A stretch of DNA of 64,000 nucleotides from Camillea tinctor (GCA_022578605.1 MU394079.1:124001-188000); one strand, 5' to 3'; shown: positions 11,328-23,587, counted from the stretch's first letter. The notes: generated by a model from the letters alone, not told the origin. Numbers and translations: made by a program.

Positions 11328-12944
11328 AAGTCTCGAGGACAAGGCTATCGTCATGACTATCAATGGTAGGTCATGAAGTTGTAGAGGGATAGAAGGGGCA
11401 TTTTACAAGATGCTACAATTTTTGTTTTCAACTCACCAATAAAAAGGTACCGACCAGTCGGTCCTTACAATTAAAGGAATGCCCTTTCTCTGTTTTTTTT
11501 TCCTTTTTTTAAAAAAAAGGGGGCGGGGGCAGAGGCAAAATGGCATGATGGCATGGCACAAAAATGCAAGGGGCAAGAGAGAGAGAGAGAAAATAATAGT
11601 GGCATTCAATAGGCACAAGTTTTTTATCACCTCACATAAAATATATAGTAAATAAGACATTATTCATGAATTGACTCCGCTCCAGATACTTAAAAACCTC
11701 CTTGTTAATCGAGGGTTAATGGCATCCTTATTGTCTTGATTACTCTTTTTTATTCCCTTGGTTGTAGGAGGATGAAATGGGGGGAGAAGGGGGGGGGGTT
11801 AGATATTACTATGTGATAGAACGCCGTAGTAGTACAAATATAGTAAACTAAGGGGGGGAATTAGTATCTGCATTAGATATTTTGTTTATTGATGCGTGTG
11901 CATTCGGATGTCTAAGAAGTAATTTAAGCATCTCACTTATATTAAAAAGTCCATCTAGGTAGTTTATAGACATCGCGACCTGTTCTACTTAGAATAGGGG
12001 TAGGTAGACAGGTAGGTAGGTAGGTAGTCATCACCAACTTGCAGTCTTCCTTATATTTCCCCATTTGCGACCAGAGGCAGAAAAGGGGTAGACGGTGAAA
12101 GCAGCTGTAGTAACTTATCTTCTATAAGACCTAGAATCTAGTAAGGACCTAGGTAAGTGGCCTAGTAAAGTAGCATTTTCCCATCTACTATTAAATCGGT
12201 ATTTTATCCTGCCTGCTACCGCTGCTACTACTATTACACAGCCGCGAGAGAGCTTGGGAGGGGGAAGATACATAAAAATAGAAAGCAACCTCGTAAGCTC
12301 AGTAAAGTCTTTTTCTTCTTCTCATATCTAGAGTAGAAGGAGGGTGAATGAAGCGACTGGTTCACTTCTTCTGCCCTCTACCTCTCCCTTTCGTTCCCCC
12401 CCTTTCCAACCCCCCGACCTTTGGTTTCTGTCATCTTCCAACATCGTACTATAGAAACCATCTTTTCCCCGCCGAAGAGTTGAAGGGCGGGAAAACCTAC
12501 TCTGGGCATTTCTCCTTATCTGTAGTAGTTACCCTTCCCGGGAAAATCAAAAAAGGAAGGATGAAAAAAAAACAATCAATTAGGAAATGAAAAAAACACC
12601 TGCCCTTTGCCTCGCCTTTGTCTCATGGGGTATTCATTCGTACACTTTATGATGGGGTAATATTTTCCCCCTACTTTCGTTTTCTTTTCTTCTTTTCCAT
12701 AGAAAGGATCGTTCGACTAGCTGGCTGACTCTGGTTCTGAACCAAAGTTGATTTATTTAGTGGCACGGGAGTAAAGAGTAAAAAGAAATGAAAATCAACT
12801 TCTCCCCTTGACGGCCATTCTCTAAAAAAGGTCAAGTCCGTTTTTCTAATCCCAGGACGGAGGGAAAGAAGGAAGAATAAAAACTCCCAGCGCAGGGAAC
12901 CGCTGAAAAGGAATATAGTAGTACAGTGAGAATTAAAAAAATCC
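11328..12944. other. Convergent 3' region of SCP160 and RSC9
   Basis: The stops of two genes face each other across 1.6 kb. I see 3'-UTR-like AT-rich sequence, A/T and G homopolymer runs (11501-11530, 11786-11798) and a TAGG repeat at 12000-12028. No coding frame or RNA gene is recognisable. Confidence 0.5.
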
Positions 12945-15929
12945 TCAATCGTCTTGAACTAGCTGTAGAAGAGAGGTAATATATCCAGCCTATAAAGGTA
13001 TTTGGTTAGCTTATAAGATATTGCTATTTGCATAGGTATGAAGACTTACCATAGCCTTGTTCTCTGTCATGACCTCGAACAAGCGGACCATGACAGGGCG
13101 GAACAACTTCTCGTTCCAGCCACCCCCTTCACCTCCCATCTCGTGCTTCTTGAGTAGCGCCTCTTCGGATTCTGTCTTCACCACATTGCGGGCAATATTG
13201 CGAAGCACCAGCACAGCACTCAGGGGAATACCAGCTGCCTGCTCAAGCTTGGCGTTGCGCTCATCCCGGGTTACGAGAGTCTGCTCGTAGGTGAGGGACA
13301 TGGTCTTAGCTGGTGTTATATAGGACTTTCTCTGCCTCTTAGCCGTGGGATCCAGGCTGTCAGCCGAGGCACGCTTTTGTGCTGTAGGCACATGTGTCTT
13401 GATATGGCGAGCAAGCTCTGATAGCTTCATGTTTATTGGCTTCGGGTATTTGGTACAATCCAGCCAGTCACAAGAGGTATTGATCTCCTTGTCTTCAATC
13501 TTGCCATCCTCATTGATGGTAACATTGAGATGAGTTGTTAAAATGTGCTGCCACATCTTCTCACCGCTGAGAAAGAATTGGTTGCATTTCTTTCCGAATA
13601 CGGCCGATTGCCACAAACACCGAGAGTACTCTTCCTTAGTCTCGAAGTTCATCGGCGCGGTCCTTGCTCGTATCCCTTCAATGATGAATCGCTGGACTTC
13701 TCCAGGGCCCCGGATGATCTGGGCGCGAGCATTACCAAAAACATGACTGACATTTCTAATAAAATCAGCAGCACTTAGCGTATTGCGAGGGCCACCGGCG
13801 GCTAAAGATCCGAACGATCCTTGATATGCTTGCCAAATTGCAATCTGCGTAATATGCGATTCCGGGTCTTCCTCAAACAAACTCTGAAGCCACTGGAAAC
13901 ATCTCGAGGGCTCGTCAATATTCAGGAGCTTCTCTTGGAGTTCTTGCGGTAGAACGGCAACCTCTTCAGAGCATGGCGCTTTTCTTTCCGGCTCAAGAAT
14001 CCTTTCTTCCTTGACTCGCTTAGCCCCGTGAGCTAGAAGTCTGACTAGATGTGGGACGACATGTTCCATATCTACAGCTTTTAGTAAAGACTCAACGTTA
14101 ACCACGACAGCTGTGTATTGGTAAAGAAAGTCTAGACAGGCATCCATCAGCTCTTCGTCATTCAGCAGAAGCCAGTTCATGATGTTCTGCAACACCAGAG
14201 GAGGCACATTTTGCAATTTGTTCGTAACATCTAGGTTCATTGATATGCGGCTAATGGCGCGCAGGGATGTCAGTATTGTCCCACGGTCTGATGAGTTTAG
14301 CTGGCCGAGAAGCGTCTGATATAGCGCATCTTCGGAGTCCAGCATAAGCCAAGGAGTAAGTTGCTCGGCGATATCCAGAGCAAAGTGCTTGATTTCCACT
14401 AGCATTTCCAGATTTGGGAGATGCAAAATAATGCACAAGAGATCCTTAAGAGGGTAGACATCAGCCATGTATATCGCATTTTCCACTAGCATGACCATGT
14501 TTCGGATAGTTAGAATTGCTTCGGTGACCCGCACTAGGCGATCTGTGAATTCCGCAGGCTGTAAGTAGTCAAGAATAGCTTTCGGTGAAAGCTTCTCTAT
14601 GCGTTCGAGGATATCATCTGTTCCATTTAGTCCGTCAAGGATACCGACATCTGCGCTATCATGGTCACCAAAGTAGGAAATCTGCCAATCAATGTAGTAG
14701 AAAAGGTTTCCGATCTCCAGGGCCTTCTCGATGAGTCCTTCCGCCAATCCCAGGAAAGACTCAAACTTGTATTTGTCTCCCCTCTCGTAGGATATTTTTA
14801 CGAGGTGATTAAGTGCGAAAGCCTGTTCAGCGGGAATTCCGGAGCGAAGAGCTTGAAGGCATCGTGTGTAGATATTCGGACCGTCAAAGCTGCCTATTTG
14901 TGTTGGGAACTCGCGTTAGTGTATACCCACTCCAAGAGATTGCGAGACTTAGTTACCTGGCATCATAGGACGAGGAGGGGCTTGCAATTCTTGTGCAGCC
15001 CGCAACTGGCGTTGCCGCTTCGCAAACTCAACCGGGTTGTTTCCCGGAGTGTTGACTGGGCGGAGTGGTACTGATATCGGGGGTCGGGGCTCATAGACAT
15101 CTCCGAGCCGTGATGCAGTTTCGGGGTTGGTGGGGATAAAGGAGCTTGAAGGGCCACGCACAGCAGCCTGCTGAGCCTGGACAATATGAAGAGGATTGGC
15201 AGAGGGGTGGTGAGGAGGAAGGTGGTGATTATGCTGGGGGTGCGGAGGATGGGGGTGAGGATTGTGCGCCGGGGTTGACGATGGCGTGTTATGATGCGAA
15301 GAGGCGTGTCTCGTCTGACGGCTGGGTCCGGTCTCGGGTTGAAATGGAACTCGCTGGGGAGGAGCTTCACGAAGGCGACCAGACGCTCGATTGGAGGAAG
15401 TAGGAGTGCCCTCACTCTGGCGATCGTCTCTACTTGGTGTCTCGTCACCCGGGCGCTTGGTGGCAAGCTTGAAGTTCTCCATGGTACGGGTCAAGACAGG
15501 ACCATGCTTACTGGCACAAGACTGCTGCTCCAGAATCTCCTTGGGCGGGGGCTCCTTGCCGTGCTGGTCCTTGATCCAGTAGGCCGAGAGATAGCGGTAG
15601 AAGTCCTGTTTCAACTGGAAGGACATCTGGCCCATGCCCTTGCTGTCGACATAATGCATGCCCAGTTCGCCAGCCAGAGCACCCCATGCCTTCTGGACCT
15701 TGTTCAGCTCGTCATAGCCTCCCTTGTCGATGACGGCCTTGTAAAGCTGTAGCAGGTCAACATTGACGTGACCATGCATAGTAGGCAAGCGAGGCTCGGG
15801 CTCGAAGGGGGTTCCTCGCTGCTCGTGGAAAGCGGTCAGCTTCTGGATGAACTCCTCATACTCAGGAGTGCGATTAATCTCGTGGATGTAAACATCCTTA
15901 TTGGCGCTGGGGCCACGATTCGGGGCCAT
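12945..15929 (-). CDS. RSC9: RSC chromatin-remodelling complex subunit Rsc9 (ARID protein)
   Basis: Three exons, 15929-14957, 14893-13050 and 12989-12945 (introns 63 and 60 nt), give 953 residues. The last exon adds only AGYITSLLQLVQDD. The start MAPNRGPSANKD is chosen over an upstream ATG at 16043 because the conserved part begins there. Residues about 10-115 form an ARID DNA-binding domain (PEYEEFIQKLTAFHEQRGTP, then DLLQLYKAVIDKGGYDEL, then FYRYLSAYWI). A Ser/Pro/His-rich linker follows, then a long helical ARM-like region and a C2H2-like finger around residue 800 (CDWLDC followed by HIKTH). This order is that of fungal Rsc9, a subunit of the RSC SWI/SNF-type remodeller acting at promoters. 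It is divergent from the gene at 17046, with 1.1 kb between the start codons. Confidence 0.88.
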
Positions 15930-17045
15930 GTTGACGATGGGTGCAAGATCGCCAATGGGAACGGAGGAATGGAGGGCTGGAGAGATGGATGTAGCGAGCG
16001 AAAGCGCCGCACGAGGTGGGCAAGCGTCAGAGGTGTGGTGCACCTCGACCTATCTGCTGCGTCGCATTAGCTACCTGTACGAGAAGAGCAGAAGAAAAAG
16101 AAAGGTCAGCGCCAACCAGCGTCAGCTAGAGTAGAAATGGATGGGCATTAGATTGGATGGGGATGGAGATGGAATGTAGCAAAGTCGCGAAAGGCGGGAA
16201 ACAATTTACCTGGCCTGGGAAAGGCGCAGTCGCAAGTCCGTAGTGCAGGGCCAAGTGGATTGGTGGGACGATGTAGTGGTGTAGACAATGCCGGGGGAGA
16301 AGGCTTTCTAAGTGTGGTGTGGTGTGGTGGTGATGGTGACCTAGAGGTGAAGATGCGATGCGTATGTAGTGGTATATTGAAAAGATGGTGTTGCATCGCA
16401 AGCTATGGAGCGCGGAATCGCGAAAGAGGAAATCTACCTAAGGATTTTAGTGTCATCAAATGCAAGTGGATAAAAAAAATAAAAAATAGCACGGGGTCCG
16501 TGCACTCTGCATATCTAATGCATTAACCTAGCTACCTCATACGTTTATTGCATATCTAGTACTAGGCAGTTAGCTTACCTCGATAAATACATGCAACATT
16601 TAGAGGAGGGAAGGCATATACCACCACATTGACAGACAAGAAAAAAAAGGGGGAAAGAGATAGGTTACAAAGTAGTAGTTTCCCTCATTTTTATTTTCTT
16701 GCTTGCTTTAGTGTAACTTACATGCTACCTAGCTGGAGAACTTTAGAAATTATTAGGTAACTGACTAACCTATATGTACCTAGGTATCTGTCCAGGTGGG
16801 TGGACAACGGGTTCACCATTGATTCTTATTCCTCCGAACTTCTACTCCAGTACACCAACATCTTCATATCTTCATATAATAGTCCTATTCATTCCCTTTC
16901 CTTTAAAGTCGTATAGTACTATATTATATACAGTTTTCAGATTTCATAATAAAAGAAAAGAAAAAACGAAATACTATATATATATATATATATAATTGTA
17001 CAAGCACTTCATAAACTCGAGAAAGAAAAAAAAGATGATCAAAAT
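15930..17045. other. Divergent promoter region, RSC9 / unknown protein
   Basis: The upstream regions of two divergent genes share 1.1 kb. It contains CCACAC/GTGGTG-rich sequence at 16300-16345, A-rich runs, and a (TA)n tract at 16976-16994 just before the right-hand gene. No coding frame is supported. Confidence 0.5.
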
Positions 17046-18506
17046 ATGCCTTCGAAATCCTCATCTAACAAAAACGCTGGCACTGCATCACAAACTAGGC
17101 CACAATCTCAATCTCAGTCTCACTCATCTTCCCAATCTAGATCTAGGTCGCAGTCCCAAGGTAAACGACAAAACTCTTACCATGGCTCAAGATCAACGAG
17201 TTTCGGTGAGGTACAGGATCCTATGCTGTGGATGACAAGAACACCAGTCCCAGCTTCAACCTTAGAAGCACATTCTCCCTATATATTCACTTCTCGCCAT
17301 TTTCAGCATGCAGCTTCTCCTTACCCAACTAATGTACCGGCAGCTCGGGGATATCTGCCCTCTTACCAACTATCAGGAGCACGACACCAGAATTCTCGTA
17401 GCCCCCCTATCCCTTTGTATAGGCGATTTCCTGTTCCCAGCTTCACTCATAGTACTAGGAACACCCCTCCATTACGTAATGACCCGAACAGGCCCTACTC
17501 AGCTACAACATATAGGAAACAACAGGTTAGCAGAGGAGATGGAGAAGACGATGTCGTTCTACCTCCAAGACCAGCTACAACCTCTGACGCGGACCTTATC
17601 GTCCCACCCCATCCATCTGTGTTTCCGATGTGCAGAGAATCCCAAGAGAGTGCTCAAACCAAAAGTAGAGTCAAAAGAGAGAGAGCAAGTCAAACATCCC
17701 AGGCGGACACAACCCCAGAGATGTCGACTCGCCTAGCTCAGCAGCCCGGCTCCCAGAAACAGACAAGAATCATCCTCAAGAACTACAAGCGAGTGACCAA
17801 GCCCCTGGAAGGAATACAAGAGTCAACCATGATCCCAACAGATCAACTAGAATCCAAGCCCACACCTTATCCTGGCAAACGTGACACTACACAAGCCCCA
17901 GAGAGAAAGCAGGAGGAGAAGATAGAGTATGGCGAGGATGATAGCACGGTTACCGGCAGCACTTGTAGCAGCAGCAGCGACGACGAGCTCGCATTGGACC
18001 TAGCCCAAGGTCCCCCAACCCCCAAGAAGCAAAACCTCAGCACCGCAAGAAAGCCTCCGACTCCGCAGGAAGAAATCTCCGAGACCACCCCCAGCACCCG
18101 CAGCCCCGCCCCCCAGAAACCCACCACAGGCGGCGCCGCTGATGCGGAAGTTCCGCCTCCTAAACCCGAAAAGCGTCCCTGCCCCGTCGACGCATGCACC
18201 CAAGCCAGTGCCACCTGGCTCGTATCCAGCGGCACCCAGACGGCCTTCGAAGCGGCCCCCAAGCGACCGAAAACAACCGCGAGCGCCGACGCCATCACCG
18301 CCGTGCTAGACACGACCCGCTCCCTGCTGGAGGGCCCGCACGCAAACCTCGACGCTATCGTGTCCGTCGAGCGGGACGTCGGCGCTTTGGTTAAGGAGCG
18401 GCTCGGCGACGCGGGCGTCCTGCAGGAGCTGGAGGTGGCTGTGCTCGTGGGCATGGTGGTTGGTGATAAAGAGCTGTATGAGCAGGTTGAGAGGATGCTG
18501 GGTTAG
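17046..18506 (+). CDS. Unrecognised low-complexity protein, 486 aa
   Basis: A single uninterrupted frame with an ATG start. The first 45 residues are Ser/Gln/Arg-rich with a repeated Ser-Gln and Ser-Arg pattern. The middle (to about residue 400) is Pro/Thr/Lys-rich and looks disordered, with an acidic-serine patch (CSSSSDDELALDLA). The last 75 residues are well behaved and probably helical (AVLDTTRSLLEGPHANLDAI to LYEQVERMLG), the only part likely to fold. Base composition shifts from moderate GC in the N-terminal half to high GC from about 17960 onward. An out-of-frame ATG at 17034 lies 12 nt upstream and opens an overlapping short frame. I do not recognise the family. The uninterrupted length and Ser/Pro composition suit a fungal regulatory or nuclear protein, but no function can be assigned. 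Confidence 0.7.
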   Translation: MPSKSSSNKNAGTASQTRPQSQSQSHSSSQSRSRSQSQGKRQNSYHGSRSTSFGEVQDPMLWMTRTPVPASTLEAHSPYIFTSRHFQHAASPYPTNVPAARGYLPSYQLSGARHQNSRSPPIPLYRRFPVPSFTHSTRNTPPLRNDPNRPYSATTYRKQQVSRGDGEDDVVLPPRPATTSDADLIVPPHPSVFPMCRESQESAQTKSRVKRERASQTSQADTTPEMSTRLAQQPGSQKQTRIILKNYKRVTKPLEGIQESTMIPTDQLESKPTPYPGKRDTTQAPERKQEEKIEYGEDDSTVTGSTCSSSSDDELALDLAQGPPTPKKQNLSTARKPPTPQEEISETTPSTRSPAPQKPTTGGAADAEVPPPKPEKRPCPVDACTQASATWLVSSGTQTAFEAAPKRPKTTASADAITAVLDTTRSLLEGPHANLDAIVSVERDVGALVKERLGDAGVLQELEVAVLVGMVVGDKELYEQVERMLG

Positions 18507-18802
18507 GCAGGAGGGGGGGGGGATGGGGGAGATGGGGGAAGTTTCTTGCTTTAGCTACCTTAGTATCGCTTACTTACTAGGCACATCTGTACATGTATAA
18601 CCTAGATCATATGAGTGGCTGTATTGGCTGGTAATGTACACTATTTAGCTAAAAAGGTATTGGTGAAAAAAAAAAAAAAAGGGGGGGGGGGGGGGGGTGG
18701 GAAGGGTAAAAAAAAGAAAAATTTTGTTAGGAACTATGTAGGCAAATAAAATTACCAGGCAATAAAATGTATAAAGCAGGAGGAAATTTACCAAATTGGT
18801 TT

Positions 18803-18812
18803 NNNNNNNNNN
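18803..18812. other. Assembly gap (10 N) in homopolymer
   Basis: Ten N bases separate AT-rich sequence on the left from a C-rich run of about 100 bases on the right (18813-18914). A run of 17 G lies 106 bases to the left (18681-18697). The gap size is probably nominal. The flanking homopolymer suggests sequencing or assembly failure, so sequence near it should not be trusted. Confidence 0.95.
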
Positions 18813-18813
18813 C

Positions 18814-18847
<34 letters not shown>

Positions 18848-18914
18848 ACCCCCCCCCCCACCCCCCCCCACCCCCCCCCCCCCCCCCCCCCCCGCCCCCG
18901 CCGCCCCCCCCGCC
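18813..18914. repeat. C-rich homopolymer run beside the gap
   Basis: About 100 bases, nearly all C with a few A and G, follow the N gap directly. It may be a true low-complexity tract or a read-end artefact. Its length cannot be trusted. Confidence 0.8.
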
Positions 18915-19447
18915 CAGGGTACAATATCGAGATATTTGCTTAGGACGTAGGTAGGCATATAATCTTACCTGCCTATCATAGGTATCTAGCAGGAGGAATG
19001 ATACCATAGTGCTTTTAAACCTGGAGCCCGTTCCCAAAACTATTAAGAATATTAAAATCTCATTGATTCCCCCAAGCCCAGACAACGAAAAAAGACGCCG
19101 GTCTCCTCCCGCAGAACGCCGTGGTAATAGGTGTCGCACTGCTCCTTTTTTCTTACCGAGTCCCAACAGTGAAAGTGATAGCCCACCCCATTCTTAGGCG
19201 TGCACCTACATAGCACCCCATCACTAAAAAACAATCAAGTTTCATTTTTTTAATACTCTGATTCTGATTCTGATTTTCTCTTTTCCTTAGCGAATACCTC
19301 TTCCCTACTTTCCCATCCGCTATTCATCTTTCCCCCCTTTTCCCTTTTCGCTATTCTATATAAAACCCAAACAACCCATCCTAACATCAACCCTCTCTAA
19401 GCCAACACCGAAAACATCGACATGAAAAGGCGAAAAAAGAAAACAAA

Positions 19448-22408
19448 TCACATAAACTCGTCCTCCGTCTCATCCCCATCCACCACCGGCGGGGGCGGAG
19501 GCGGGGGCGGATGATGGCGGTGGTTTAGCCGCCCGCTCTCATCCACGACCGTCATGGCCAGGAGATCATTAACCAGGTCCTCGCTGCGGCTCTTATTCTC
19601 GTCGAGCCTAGACCTCAGACTAGTTCCCTCCGCCCCAGATCCCTCCGCGGGCGCGCTCGAGCTGCGGACCTGGACTTTGACCTCGCCGGGGACGCCATCG
19701 ATGCGCACGCTCTGCGTCTGCGCCGCGCCTCTTGCATGCTGTTGCTGCTGCTGTTGGTTCGCGCTGACGAGGTTCTGCAGGAAGGCCGAGGCGTCGGGTG
19801 ATCCGTCCATGAGCCACTTGAGGCAAAGCTGCGTGCGCTCGCGGCAGAAGCGGTTGTTGTCGTCGTACAAGCAACAATTTAGTAGTGCTACTATGCCGTT
19901 GTGCTGCACTATTTGCATCTGAACTTTTGGATTCCCCGGCGACGACTGCCCTGGTGGCGGTTGGAGTAGCGCGGCCATGATAGAGAGCACCTGCCCTTTA
20001 ACGCCGGACCAGGGGAATTCGTGTGGCGGGTCTGAGAGTGGAGGGGGTGGAGGAGGCGGTGGTGGTGGGGGGTTGCTGGATGATGGTGCTTGCGGGGTTG
20101 ATGTGGTAGAGGTGTTCGCTGTGGTAGAGTTGTTGTTGTTATGCCGGGAGCCGGCGAAGGGGGCGCGCTCCACGCCGACGTCGAGACCTTCGAGGAGCTT
20201 GAGGAGCTCGTAGACGGCCTCGTAATCGATTAGATGTTGGCGGAGCGGCTGTATGTCGGCGATTGTGTAGAGAAAGTCGAGATACTGTACGAGACCATCC
20301 TTTGCTCTCTCAAGATCCCAATTATCTACTGGGAAGTCGACTGGGTCAAGGCGGTTCTTACGAACCTCGCCCTGGATCTGCATCAATGCCACACATTCCG
20401 GCACGATGCGACTGCGGAAGATACCGTAGAGGAAGTTGAGCATTTTGCTAAGACGTATATCATCGTTGGAGAGCAGCGTCTCTATATCTCCTAGCTTTGC
20501 TTCTACAGTGGGGTCATAGTCCTTATGTGGGAAGAAAGCCGTGCGAGAGAGGTAGGTGATGAGGCGTAGGAGTACAGTTTGGGCTGGTGATATGATGTCC
20601 TTAGGGCTTCTAACAGCATTCCACGCGTACGGTATCAGAGAATTCTCGTGGATGGCCTGAACTATTTGACTGCTAATTTGGAAGATAAGAGATTGCTCGT
20701 CTTTCTCCCAGACCGCAATAAATACCAACATTTCTCTGAGAAGGTTTCTGCCACAATCTGTAGCGAGGAAAATGCGACAGCGAGTCTGTTGGAGATTCTC
20801 TCCAAACCTAGTCAATCCCGATCCTGCCGAATCGAGCATGCATGACTTGACAATCATATGCAACGCCTCAATCTGCTTCGGATCGAGAATATTTGGAACT
20901 TCAGTGAGTAATCCCGTCATGGGCCCTTCGCCGTAGGAATCATCGTCGTCAGCTTCTTCCTCGTACTCGTCATATTCGGGTGCGAAGTTTGGAGCTGCGT
21001 GCGGTGCCTGGGCCTGCCAGTCTGGGTGGTGTGCATCATCTACGTTGTGCTCTAAGGCATCGCCTGGATCTTCCTGAGGCTCGGCCGCAGCATAACGTTG
21101 CATGAGGTTCGCCTCACACTCCTTAATACGCTCGGGGACAAAATCAATAGGATACATCGTAAAGGTCAGATTACTCGCATTTGGGCAACGTGCTGCATCC
21201 CACCATTGGTCTAGCTCATGCGATACGCGACCATATGCTCTATCCTGCTCGTATTTATTGTCTTCCTCAGGGTTCCATGTTGACACAACGTTAGCAGCTT
21301 CATCGTACAAATCTGGATTCCACGCCCACATCTGAGGGGGAGTATAATTCCACGAGAGATTTTCATCGTGAGGAAGCCACCGGTTTTTCTCGTAGTCATC
21401 CTGAGATTCAAAGTACTCTTTGCATATAGCAGCGGCAGTGCTGCACATCTTTGAGTTTCTTCGCAACCAGTTGGCAATTTCATCGCGAAGGTACATGCTT
21501 CTGGCCGAGGGGTAATCCATCACGGGCTCATGTCGATCTTCTGGCCCTGGGTTTATATCGACATCTGGGGACTCTATCAACACTTGGTACCAAAATGTCA
21601 TCTTGTTACGGTCGTTTTTAGCGATCCAATTATGGGCTTGCTGAAGCGAGGTTACCAAGACCTTCTTGTCTAGTGATACAGTCAGCCTTTCTAGGGGTCG
21701 TCTAAGTTTCATCAACCCAAGTAAACTTACATAGTTCAGTGATTTCGTTTAGCTTGACCCTCGACGCATCATCCTCCGGCATCTCACCGTCGATTCCCTT
21801 GCTGGTAACATTGACGCAAAGACATATGGCTTCGTATACCTCATGGTCGAAACTGATGGCAGCTGAGAGATCTTGAGGCACTTCGGGATCGGTGGTGACG
21901 AGTAAGTTCCGTGCGATGTGCATGAGTTTATTCAGCATCTGCAATGCTTCTTTAAGGGGCACGTAATTCTTGATGATCAAGGCAGTGACTTCAGGAGTGG
22001 TGATGTCAATGAACTTAGTGGGCACGAACGGTTCTGATCTCACCCCAAGCGATTTCTCATTCAGGTCGCATATGGCAGCGCAGACGGCCCTGCGTAACCA
22101 AATCCAGATGCGGAGGTTTTTAGATAAAAGTTCCCTGGAATTCGAAGTTAGCCTGTGGTCAGACATTGGGTTGGGTCTGATTAGGGATCATGGAAAGTAA
22201 TGTACCTGACATCTTTGAATGTATGCGTCTTCTCGAGGGTCTTGGATATTATACTTATCACCTTAGAGATAGACTGCGGTCCCATGACAGGTGATTGGGT
22301 ATAATGGCCCTCGAGGCAGATCAAGGCAGCGGCAAAAGTCCGCTCCTCGATCGAGTCATGCTTCCACATATGTGCTGGGTCGACATCCAGCCGCAAAGGT
22401 GAAGTCAT
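19448..22408 (-). CDS. Ataxin-10 / Ctr86-like protein
   Basis: Three exons, 22408-22206, 22134-21731 and 21669-19448, give 942 residues. The first intron (71 nt here) also has an earlier acceptor (exon from 22152) in the same frame, adding six residues (LTSNSR). The second intron is 61 nt. The protein is largely helical. Its C-terminal part resembles the ataxin-10 homology domain: a GxxxxIMAALLQ-like helix followed by QIVQHNGIVALLNCC and LYDDNNRFCRERTQLCLKWL, similar to the 'LLN..ID..NPFIREWA' pattern of ataxin-10/Ctr86. Between lies an acidic region (DEYEEEADDDD), and two proline runs occur (about residue 750 and next to the C-terminus, HHPPPPPPPP). Fungal members are often called copper transport protein 86, although a role in transport is not shown by the sequence. 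The family call is from recall of that domain, so moderate. Confidence 0.6.
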
Positions 22409-23587
22409 ATTGTAAATAAGTAAGTAAGTTATAAGTCAAAGAGCGTATGTGCCAAGGGCATGCTTTTCAATGTGCATGCCCCACCATTTATTCAGGTCCA
22501 GGTTCAGATCCGGGGTCCTGGTCCGGGTCTGACGATGGCGGGGCCGAGATAATACTGATCTCTGATTATTGGTCACCTGGATTATCCGAGTGAGTATCTG
22601 AGTACTTAAATAAGAATGTTGTTTCGAGGAAGAATAGGCTGGAATGGTGTAAGCTTGGATGTACAAACACCTTCAGTTACTGATGTTTTCCCAAAGAGGA
22701 TGCTTTAGTTTAGAAGGGTGGTTTCGGGTTGGTTCTGATTATGGATGAATTGTATGAATGAAAAATCGGTTGTTGGGTGGAGCAAACGGCGCTTAAGTAA
22801 GTGATTGTGATTCGAGTAATGCATAAATCATTGGAAAGGCTTTAGCAGAGCCCTTTTTCAATGATTTAACCTAAATAAGTTGAAAGTCAAAGTGCTTAGT
22901 AAATAAGGGGCTGGCCAATGAGACCATTCCGATAGGCCGTCTAGCCAATAAGAGAAGTGTTAACACCTCTAGCGCGCGATTAGAGTTCGAGCAAACCCTC
23001 TATTCCCCCCTGTTTAGTGTGTATATTTCTCTAGAACCTGACCTTAACTTAGGAAAGGCTAAAGCGTTTCCAATAAGTAGATATAGGGCCATACCCGTAA
23101 TGAACAATACCCCTTTTGATCTTGACCTGTACCTAGCAACAGTGTAGAAGCGCCAAAAAAAAAAAGAAAAAAAAAACACGATTAAGGAATTATATATACT
23201 ATAATATACAATGAAAATTACTGTTACATACATCTCAGTCAACAGATATGCATTGCTAAATTAGTATGGAAGTTTTAGTCTTGCGTTTTGAGAGTGCCCC
23301 TTTTAAGTTTTCGCCCTCTTGCGTTGTGATTTTTTTCTTCGTATCTTGAGAGGATTAACCTAAATACTCCATTTAGCAAGAGTGAGTTAGGCACTTGGAG
23401 AAGTCGCCTAGTGTGCAAAGTAAACATAAAGTTAACCTGTCTGCAATCTTGAAGGAATCAATGAACCGTCGATAGTCTATGACAAGCTTGAAAATGACAC
23501 AAGTAACCTGCATCCCATTCAATAAACTTTCCTAAAACAATATAACAAAAGCTACCTCCTTACCTACCTACCTGCCTACATATCTCC
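22409..23587. other. Spacer between Ctr86-like gene and FAD oxidase gene
   Basis: Holds the upstream region of the Ctr86-like gene and the 3' region of the oxidase gene, both on the minus strand. I see a short inverted repeat (22825-22867), A/T-rich runs at 23155-23210, and CCTACC words at 23562-23580. No supported gene. Confidence 0.5.
22825..22867. repeat. Imperfect hairpin
   Basis: AAATCATTG at 22825-22833 pairs with CAATGATTT at 22859-22867, and the stem continues imperfectly through AAAGGCT / AGCCCTTT toward a loop near TTAGCAG. It lies in the upstream region of the Ctr86-like gene. Its function is unknown. Confidence 0.5.

Larger units (their letters stand above)
18507..19447. other. 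Convergent 3' region with assembly gap
   Basis: This stretch lies between the stops of the gene at 17046 (+) and the Ctr86-like gene (-). It carries A and G homopolymers (18666-18697), the N gap, a long C-rich run, and otherwise AT-rich 3'-UTR-like sequence. The reading frames here are artefacts of the homopolymers. Confidence 0.6.

Noticed and set aside
18645..19166. Gly-rich minus-strand frames across the N gap.
   Set aside because: They are translations of C/G homopolymers and unknown bases.
19354..19506. TATATAAAA plus a leader-like stretch and an ATG (19421) on the plus strand.
   Set aside because: The frame is 28 codons, ends in a poly-Gly run that is simply the antisense of the proline-rich end of the Ctr86-like protein.
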